Of a stretch of 64,000 nucleotides of DNA, positions 55,460 to 61,190 are shown one piece after another. Source of the DNA: Acidobacteria bacterium RIFCSPLOWO2_12_FULL_66_21 (lineage in GTDB: Bacteria > Acidobacteriota > Vicinamibacteria > Vicinamibacterales > 2-12-FULL-66-21); assembly GCA_001767455.1 (NCBI GenBank), contig MELC01000042.1, positions 53,266 through 117,265 on the forward strand, in the 5' to 3' direction. How positions within the stretch are numbered: the stretch's first letter is position 1; every line of letters begins with the position of its first letter. The notes under the pieces were generated by a model. That model searched no databases and was not told where the DNA came from. It worked only from the letters and a program-made list of their open reading frames with translations. The translations under genes and the position numbers were made by a program.

Positions 55460-57674
55460 CGAACAGAATCCTCCCGCGGCACCGCCACCCTCCGGTCCGG
55501 CGCGCACCTGGCCGCCCGTCGCCGATCGCGCCTTGCTCGGGAAACCGATCCGCCGCATCGACGGCCCGGACAAGTCACAGGGCAAGGCCAAGTACACCTA
55601 CGACATCGTCCGGCCCGGCATGCTGTACGGGCGGTTGCTCAGCTCCCCGCATCCATATGCGGTGGTCAAGAGCATTGACGTGACGCCCGCGCTGAAGGTG
55701 CCGGGTGTCAAGGCTGCCATAGCGCTGAAGGATCCCGCGGGTCCGACGGCGAAGATCTGGTATCAGGGGGAGGAGGTCGCCGCGGTGGCCGCGACGACCG
55801 AAGAGGCCGCTGAAGACGCGGTGCGCGCGATCAAGGTGGAGTACGAAATCCTGCCGGCGCTCGCGACCGTCGAGCAATCGATGAGCGCGAACGCGCCGGT
55901 GAACTTCCCGAAGGGCAACGTGTCCGCCGAGCGCCTGACCCTCCGTCCCGACAAAGCCGACGTGGAGGCGGCGTTGAAGGCGTCGGCGCACATCGTCGAG
56001 GGCACCTATTCAACCCAGGTCCAGACGCACACGAGCCTCGAGACGCATGGCGGCATCTGCGAATGGAACGGCGAGAAGCTGACCGCGTGGGTGTCGACGC
56101 AGGCGGTGCACGCCACGCGTGACGGACTGTCGCGCGCGTTGCAGATGCAGCAGAGCGACGTCCATGTGATCACCGACTACATGGGCGGCGGGTTCGGCAG
56201 CAAGCTCGGGCCCGACGTGCAGGTCGTGATCGCCGCGAAGCTGGCGAAAGAGGCGGGCGCGCCGGTGAAGCTGATGCTGACGCGGAAGGAAGAGCATCTC
56301 ATCACGGGCAATCGGCCGTCGGCGTACGCCAAGGTGAAGGCCGGTGTGGACGCACAGGGGAAGCTGACCGCGTTCGACGCGGAAACGTGGGGCACCGGCG
56401 GCGCGGGACAGGGGGCCGGATTCAACATTCCCTATCCCGTCTACGCGTTCGGCGTGCTGCGGCAGCGGCACAAGGACGTCTTCATCAACGCCGGCCCGCA
56501 GCGGGCCATGCGCGCGCCAGGACATCCGCAGGCCTGCTTCATCACTGAAGTGGTGGTGGACGAGCTCGCGGATCGGCTGCGCATGGATCCGCTGGAGCTG
56601 CGCATGCGCAACCTGCCGCCGGCCGGCCCTGACGGGCAGGATCTGCCGACGCAGCAGTGGCGCAAGTACTTCCCGATGGCGGCGGACAAGATCGGCTGGA
56701 GCCGCCGGCACGCCACCGCCGACACGGGGTCCGGTCCGATCAAGCGGGGCATGGGGTGCGCGGCGAACAGGTGGGCGGGCGGCGGGTCCAATCGCACGCG
56801 CGCGGCCTGCGAGATCCTGCCCGACGGCGGCGTGGTCATGCGCATCGGGACGCAGGACATCGGCACCGGCACGCGCACGCTCGTCGCGATGATCACGGCG
56901 GAGACGATGGGGCTGCCGCTGACGGCGGTGAAGGCGGCGATTGGCGACAGCGAGTACCCGTGGGCGCCCGGCAGCGGCGGGAGCACCACCGTCGGGTCGA
57001 TTTCGCCGACGGTCCGGATCGCGGCGGAGAACGCGCGCGACGCGCTGTTCGCGAAGGTCGCGCCGTCGCTCAGGGTCGAGCCCGCGGCGCTCGTCGCGAA
57101 GGACGGCCGCGTGCAGGTCAAGGACAACCCGGCCAAGGGCATGACCTGGAAGGAGGCCTGCCGCCTGCTCGGCGTGCAGCCGATCAGCGCGGACGGCGCC
57201 TGGCAGCAGGGGCTGTCGTCGTCGGGCACGAGCGGCGTGCAGTTCGCCGACGTCGAGGTGGACATCGAGACGGGCATCACGCGCGTGAAGAGGGTTGTCT
57301 GCGTGCAGGACTGCGGCATGATCGTCGATCGCATCACCGCCGAGAGCCAGGTCTACGGCGGGATCATCATGGGCATCGGGTTCGCGCTGTTCGAGCATCG
57401 GATTCTCGACCGCAACACGGCGAAGATGGTGAACCCGAACATGGAGTTCTACCTGCTGCCCGGGATGTCGGACATCCCCGAGATCGACATCACGCTCATC
57501 GATCAGCCGGAGCGCGGTCCGGTCGGGCTCGGAGAGCCGCCGACGATTTCGACGGCCGCCGCCATCGCCAACGCGATCGCGAACGCGACCGGCGCGCGCG
57601 TGCGCAGCCTGCCGCTGACGCCCGCCGCGGTGCTGGCCGCGCTGCACGAGGAGAGATCGGGAGGTACCAGGTGA
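55452..57674 (+). CDS. Molybdopterin-binding subunit of aldehyde oxidoreductase (PaoC-like)
   Basis: Catalytic subunit, 740 residues, xanthine-oxidase family. IDGPDKSQGKAKYTYDI opens the N-terminal domain. YMGGGFGSKLGPDVQV binds the cofactor, followed by QRAMRAPGHPQACFITE, PGSGGSTTVGSISP and, near the end, the catalytic-glutamate loop GLGEPPTISTAAA. It has no signal of its own, so it presumably crosses the membrane with the Tat-targeted small subunit. It oxidises an aldehyde or N-heterocycle; the substrate is unknown. It overlaps the FAD gene (GTGA). Confidence 0.92.
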   Translation: MADEQNPPAAPPPSGPARTWPPVADRALLGKPIRRIDGPDKSQGKAKYTYDIVRPGMLYGRLLSSPHPYAVVKSIDVTPALKVPGVKAAIALKDPAGPTAKIWYQGEEVAAVAATTEEAAEDAVRAIKVEYEILPALATVEQSMSANAPVNFPKGNVSAERLTLRPDKADVEAALKASAHIVEGTYSTQVQTHTSLETHGGICEWNGEKLTAWVSTQAVHATRDGLSRALQMQQSDVHVITDYMGGGFGSKLGPDVQVVIAAKLAKEAGAPVKLMLTRKEEHLITGNRPSAYAKVKAGVDAQGKLTAFDAETWGTGGAGQGAGFNIPYPVYAFGVLRQRHKDVFINAGPQRAMRAPGHPQACFITEVVVDELADRLRMDPLELRMRNLPPAGPDGQDLPTQQWRKYFPMAADKIGWSRRHATADTGSGPIKRGMGCAANRWAGGGSNRTRAACEILPDGGVVMRIGTQDIGTGTRTLVAMITAETMGLPLTAVKAAIGDSEYPWAPGSGGSTTVGSISPTVRIAAENARDALFAKVAPSLRVEPAALVAKDGRVQVKDNPAKGMTWKEACRLLGVQPISADGAWQQGLSSSGTSGVQFADVEVDIETGITRVKRVVCVQDCGMIVDRITAESQVYGGIIMGIGFALFEHRILDRNTAKMVNPNMEFYLLPGMSDIPEIDITLIDQPERGPVGLGEPPTISTAAAIANAIANATGARVRSLPLTPAAVLAALHEERSGGTR

Positions 57675-58654
57675 AGGCCTTTGCCTACGTGAACGCCGCG
57701 AACGAGAAGGAAGCGATCGCCGCGCTCGGCCCGGAGCGCGGCCGCATGCTGCCGCTTGCCGGCGGCATGGACCTGCTCGCGCTGATGAAGGACTACGTGG
57801 CGCAGCCCGAGCGGCTGGTCAACGTCAAGAACCTCGATCGCACGGTCGCGAAGACGCCTGACGGGGGTCTGCGGATCGGCGCCGCGGTCACGCTGGCCGC
57901 GCTCGCGCAGCACGCGGACGTCCGGCGGCTCTATCCCGCGCTGGCCGAGGCGGCTGCCGAGGTGGGGACGCCGCAGATTCGCAACGTCGGCACCCTGGGC
58001 GGCAATCTCAACCAGCGGCCGCGCTGCTGGTATTTCCGCAACGAGGAGTTTCCCTGCCTGAAAAAGGGAGGCGCCCGCTGCTTCGCGGTGGACGGCGAGA
58101 ACCAGTTCCACGCGATCTTCGGCGACGGCCCGTGTCACATCGTGCACCCGTCGAGCCTGGCGGTGCCGGCGATCGCGCTCGGCGCGCGCTTCAGGATCGT
58201 CGGACCTGCCGGCGAGCGCGAAGTCACCGCCGCCGATTACTACGTGATGCCCGATCGCAACCTGTATGGCGAGACGGTCCTCGCGCCGAACGAGCTGCTC
58301 ACGCACGTTATCCTCCCGGCGCCCGGCACCGCGAAGAGCGCGACGTATGAGGTGCGTTTCAAGCAGTCGCACGACTGGCCGCTCGCGATGGCGTCGGTCG
58401 CCCTCGTCATGAACGGACAGACGATCACATCGGCCCGGGTCGTCATGGGCGCCGTCGCGCCGGTTCCCTGGCGCGCCGAGGGAGCGGAAGCGGCGCTCGC
58501 CGGCAAGCGCATCTCCGAGGCGACCGCAACCGCCGCGGCCGACGCGGCCGTGAAGGGCGCCAAGCCGATGACGCAGAACGGGTACAAGGTGCAGATCGCG
58601 CACACGGCCGTCAAGCGCGCGATCCTGAAAGCAGGGGGGATCGCAGTCGTATGA
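57671..58654 (+). CDS. FAD-binding subunit of aldehyde oxidoreductase with 4Fe-4S insert (PaoB-like)
   Basis: 327 residues from the GTG at 57671. The FAD domain has LPLAGGMDLLALMKDYV and IRNVGTLGGNLNQRPRC. Four cysteines (119, 129, 137, 155) lie in an insert of the kind that binds an extra 4Fe-4S cluster in PaoB. The C-terminal domain has VRFKQSHDWPLAMASVALVM. Electrons would pass Mo, Fe-S, FAD/4Fe-4S to an unknown acceptor. The next small gene overlaps its stop (ATGA). Confidence 0.92.
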   Translation: MKAFAYVNAANEKEAIAALGPERGRMLPLAGGMDLLALMKDYVAQPERLVNVKNLDRTVAKTPDGGLRIGAAVTLAALAQHADVRRLYPALAEAAAEVGTPQIRNVGTLGGNLNQRPRCWYFRNEEFPCLKKGGARCFAVDGENQFHAIFGDGPCHIVHPSSLAVPAIALGARFRIVGPAGEREVTAADYYVMPDRNLYGETVLAPNELLTHVILPAPGTAKSATYEVRFKQSHDWPLAMASVALVMNGQTITSARVVMGAVAPVPWRAEGAEAALAGKRISEATATAAADAAVKGAKPMTQNGYKVQIAHTAVKRAILKAGGIAVV

Positions 58655-58899
58655 CACACCCAACTCTGGCCTCACGTCACGTGACGCCGATGCACTGCAG
58701 CCATCTCCGTCACAAGGGCATGTACGTCACCGGCGACGTCACGTCCGAGCCGAACGGCTTCGCCGACGATATCGATGCGACATCCTTCTGGTGCGTGTGC
58801 ACGCAGAAGGCCTTCGGTCCCGACGGCTTGCCCGTGACGCTCGAAGACTGCGCAACAGGGCGGAGTTGCTGCAACCACGACGCTGCCGAGGCGACGTAG
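58651..58899 (+). CDS. Cysteine-rich small protein coupled to the PaoABC-like operon
   Basis: 82 residues, soluble. Cysteines are at 16, 48, 50, 67, 73 and 74, with histidines at 10, 15, 18, 21 and 76. Recognisable pieces are HCSHLRHKGMYV, FWCVCTQKAFGPDGLPV and ATGRSCC. The spacing could bind zinc or iron-sulfur. It overlaps the FAD subunit gene by four bases, so it is made with the complex. PaoD is a maturation chaperone in E. coli but has no similarity in size or sequence. I do not recognise the family. Confidence 0.75.
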   Translation: MTHPTLASRHVTPMHCSHLRHKGMYVTGDVTSEPNGFADDIDATSFWCVCTQKAFGPDGLPVTLEDCATGRSCCNHDAAEAT

Positions 58900-58902
58900 T
58901 AA

Positions 58903-59613
58903 TTGCCCGCGCGACGTGGTGCGCAGCCCTTCAGGGCTGCCTTGGGGCGTGTTGCGCAGCCCTTCAGGGCTGCCTTTATCGCGACGTGTTTCTTCGCGAC
59001 GATCGCCGCCGCCCAATCGGCGGTCGACGCTCAACTCCACAAGGAAGCTCTTCCGTCTGAGATCCCTTCGAGCGTCGCGACGCTGCTGGCCCCCGGCGGC
59101 GCGCGCGCGAAGGTCGGCGCCGTCGTCCTCGATTTCTGGTGGGTGAAGGCACTGCCCCTGGCTGGCGGCTCCGGCGAGGCGTCGTGGAACGCCGTCGAGG
59201 AAGGGTCGCTCGTCGGCGCGGTTCGTTTGTCCGCCGACTTTCGCGACATCCGCGGGCGCATCCTCAAGCAAGGTCCCTACACGCTCCGGTTCGGGGTTCA
59301 ACCCGACAACGGCGATCATCTCGGCACATCGCCGTTCCGAGAGTTCCTGCTCCTGCTTCCCGCCGCGCTCGACACGGACCCCGCGCCGCGTGGCCATCAG
59401 GGCAGCATCGACATTTCGAAGCTCGCCGTAGGCGGATCGCACCCGGCTGTCTGGAGCATCGATCCCCCCTCCACGACCGACGCGGTCCTGGCGCCCCACA
59501 CGACCGAGCTCGGGCACCGCGCCGTCCTGATGGAGGTTCCCGTAGTGCGTGACGGCAAGCCTGCGGGAACGCTCCGGTTCGGCGTCGTGCTCGTCGGGCG
59601 CATCGACGCATGA
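58903..59613 (+). CDS. Secreted protein of unknown function with repeat-derived N-terminus
   Basis: 236 residues from a TTG. The N-terminus reads AQPFRAALGRVAQPFRAAF, which is two copies of a palindromic DNA repeat, then AFIATCFFATIAAAQSA, a short signal-peptide core with cleavage near AAAQ. The rest is beta-rich: VGAVVLDFWWVKALPLAGG, GPYTLRFGVQPDNGDHLGTS and FREFLLLLPAALDTDPAP. I recall similar secreted proteins in Acidobacteriota but know no function. The start has no good ribosome binding site; the repeat may have displaced it. Confidence 0.7.
   Translation: MPARRGAQPFRAALGRVAQPFRAAFIATCFFATIAAAQSAVDAQLHKEALPSEIPSSVATLLAPGGARAKVGAVVLDFWWVKALPLAGGSGEASWNAVEEGSLVGAVRLSADFRDIRGRILKQGPYTLRFGVQPDNGDHLGTSPFREFLLLLPAALDTDPAPRGHQGSIDISKLAVGGSHPAVWSIDPPSTTDAVLAPHTTELGHRAVLMEVPVVRDGKPAGTLRFGVVLVGRIDA
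58921..58976. repeat. Two in-frame copies of a GCAGCCCT-TC-AGGGCTGC palindrome
   Basis: GCGCAGCCCTTCAGGGCTGC occurs at 58921-58940 and 58954-58973, 33 bp apart, so both are read in the same frame (AQPFRA). Each core is a perfect 8-bp inverted repeat with a TC loop. They lie in the first codons of the secreted protein. Confidence 0.85.
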
Positions 59614-59622
59614 TGGTGGCTG

Positions 59623-60363
59623 ATGCAACTGCGTGATCGCGCGGCGCTCATCACGGGCGCGAAACGAATCGGCGGGGCCATCGCGGCCGATCTCGCCCGC
59701 CGGGGCATGGACGTCGCCCTCTCTTACAACCGCTCGCGCGCGGAAGCCGAGAACGCCGCTGAGTCCGTGCGCGCGGCGGGACGACGGGCCGTCGTCATCC
59801 AGGCGAACCTGTCAGCCGGCAGCGACTGCGAGAAGCTTGTCGCGTCGGCGGCGTCAACCTTCGGGCGCCTGGACGTCCTGATCAACATGGCGTCGGTCTA
59901 CCAGGCGGTTGCGTTTGCCGACACCGCGGAAGCGCAATGGGACGCGGTCGTCGACGTGGATCTCAAGGCGGCATTTCTGTGTGCGCGAGCCGCGGTGCCC
60001 TACATGCGCGCCGCCGGCGGCGGCCGGATCGTCAATTTTTCGGACTGGGTCGCCGCGAGCGGCCGTCCGCGCTACAAGGGCTTCCTTCCTTATTACGTTT
60101 CCAAGCGCGCGATCATCGGTCTCACCGAAGCGCTGGCGCTCGAGCTCGCGCCCGACGGCGTTCTCGTCAACGCCATCGCGCCGGGCCCGATCAGGGCTCC
60201 CGAGGGAACGACGGAGGAGGAGTCGCGCGCCGTCGAGGCCGCCACCCCGCTCGGCCGGTGGGGTGGCGAAGCGGAAATCGTCAAGGCCGTGGCGTTCCTG
60301 CTGGAGTCCGACTTCGTCACTGGAGAGACGATCCGTGTCGACGGCGGCCGCCACATCCGCTGA
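59623..60363 (+). CDS. SDR-family oxidoreductase (FabG/pteridine-reductase-like)
   Basis: Classical short-chain dehydrogenase/reductase, 246 residues. The cofactor-binding start AALITGAKRIGGAIAADLAR resembles pteridine reductases in its GAKRIG. The strand-4 motif reads NMAS rather than NNAG. The active site has Ser in IVNFSDWVAAS and the YxxxK pair in YYVSKRAIIG. The C-terminus is TGETIRVDGGRHIR. The substrate is unknown. The gene starts nine bases after the secreted-protein stop, so it may share a transcript. Confidence 0.9.
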   Translation: MQLRDRAALITGAKRIGGAIAADLARRGMDVALSYNRSRAEAENAAESVRAAGRRAVVIQANLSAGSDCEKLVASAASTFGRLDVLINMASVYQAVAFADTAEAQWDAVVDVDLKAAFLCARAAVPYMRAAGGGRIVNFSDWVAASGRPRYKGFLPYYVSKRAIIGLTEALALELAPDGVLVNAIAPGPIRAPEGTTEEESRAVEAATPLGRWGGEAEIVKAVAFLLESDFVTGETIRVDGGRHIR

Positions 60364-60554
60364 CGGCTCCGGGATGGGCGCGACGCCCTTGACCCTCGTC
60401 CCCGTTCGTGGATAAGATCGCGCCTCCCAACGACGGGACTTCGCCAGTCGTTTCTCGGGCGAAAATTCGTTGGGCGCGCGGATGTTGCATCACACTTCCG
60501 TCGCTGACCTCACCACTTGGGCAAGTGTCCTCCAGCGCGCCGGAGATCTAGCTA
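60364..60554. promoter_or_regulatory. Leader/promoter region of the alternative complex III operon
   Basis: A 191-bp gap before actA with no gene. It contains CCAACGACGGGACTTCGCCAGTCG and CGGGCGAAAATTCGTTGGG, a weak inverted pair (CCAACGA/TCGTTGG). The TTG start of actA is preceded by CGGAGATCTAGCTA, giving GGAG at nine bases. I cannot assign -35/-10 boxes with confidence. Confidence 0.4.
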
Positions 60555-61190
60555 TTGGCCCAGATTTTTCCCCCGTGGTGGAACAAGCTGCCGATCGTGG
60601 CTGCCATCGCGGGCGCCCTCGGTCCGACGCTCGCGATCGCGGGCGTCTGGTACTACTTTTCCCCGTGGTACACGGACGTGGGCTACCGTCCCGTTCAACC
60701 CGTCCCGTACAGCCACAAGCTCCACGTCGGCGAGCTTGGCCTCGATTGCCGCTACTGTCACGCCTCGGTTGAGGTGTCGGCCGTCGCGAACGTGCCGCCC
60801 ACGCGGACGTGCATGAACTGTCATCAGGTCGTCAAGAGGGACAGCGCGCTGCTCGCACCGATTCGGGACAGCGCCGCGAGCGGCCGGCCGATGCGCTGGA
60901 TCCGCGTCCACAAGGTTCCCGACTACGTCTATTTCGCCCACAACGCGCACGTGGCGGCCGGAATCGGCTGCGTCACTTGCCACGGCCGCATCGACGAGAT
61001 GGAAACGGTCACCCAGATGACACCCCTCAGCATGAGTTGGTGCCTCGACTGCCACCGCAATCCCGGTCCCTACAGACGCCCCGTCTCGGAGGTCACCAAT
61101 ATGAAGTGGACCCCTCCCCGGGACGTTCAGGCGGCGCAATTCGACCGGCCGGTCAATCCGCCGACTGACTGTTCGGGGTGCCACCGGTGA
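60555..61190 (+). CDS. actA: Alternative complex III pentahaem cytochrome c subunit ActA
   Basis: Membrane-anchored pentahaem cytochrome c, 211 residues, of the quinol-oxidising alternative complex III. An N-terminal membrane helix (about 11-34) holds it in the membrane. Five CxxCH haem sites are at 65-69, 86-90, 139-143, 163-167 and 206-210. Typical pieces are FSPWYTDVGYRPVQPVPYSH and TPLSMSWCLDCHRNP. The TTG start has GGAG nine bases upstream. The GTG of actB overlaps its stop (GTGA). It accepts electrons within the complex and passes them to periplasmic carriers or cytochrome oxidase. Confidence 0.94.
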   Translation: MAQIFPPWWNKLPIVAAIAGALGPTLAIAGVWYYFSPWYTDVGYRPVQPVPYSHKLHVGELGLDCRYCHASVEVSAVANVPPTRTCMNCHQVVKRDSALLAPIRDSAASGRPMRWIRVHKVPDYVYFAHNAHVAAGIGCVTCHGRIDEMETVTQMTPLSMSWCLDCHRNPGPYRRPVSEVTNMKWTPPRDVQAAQFDRPVNPPTDCSGCHR

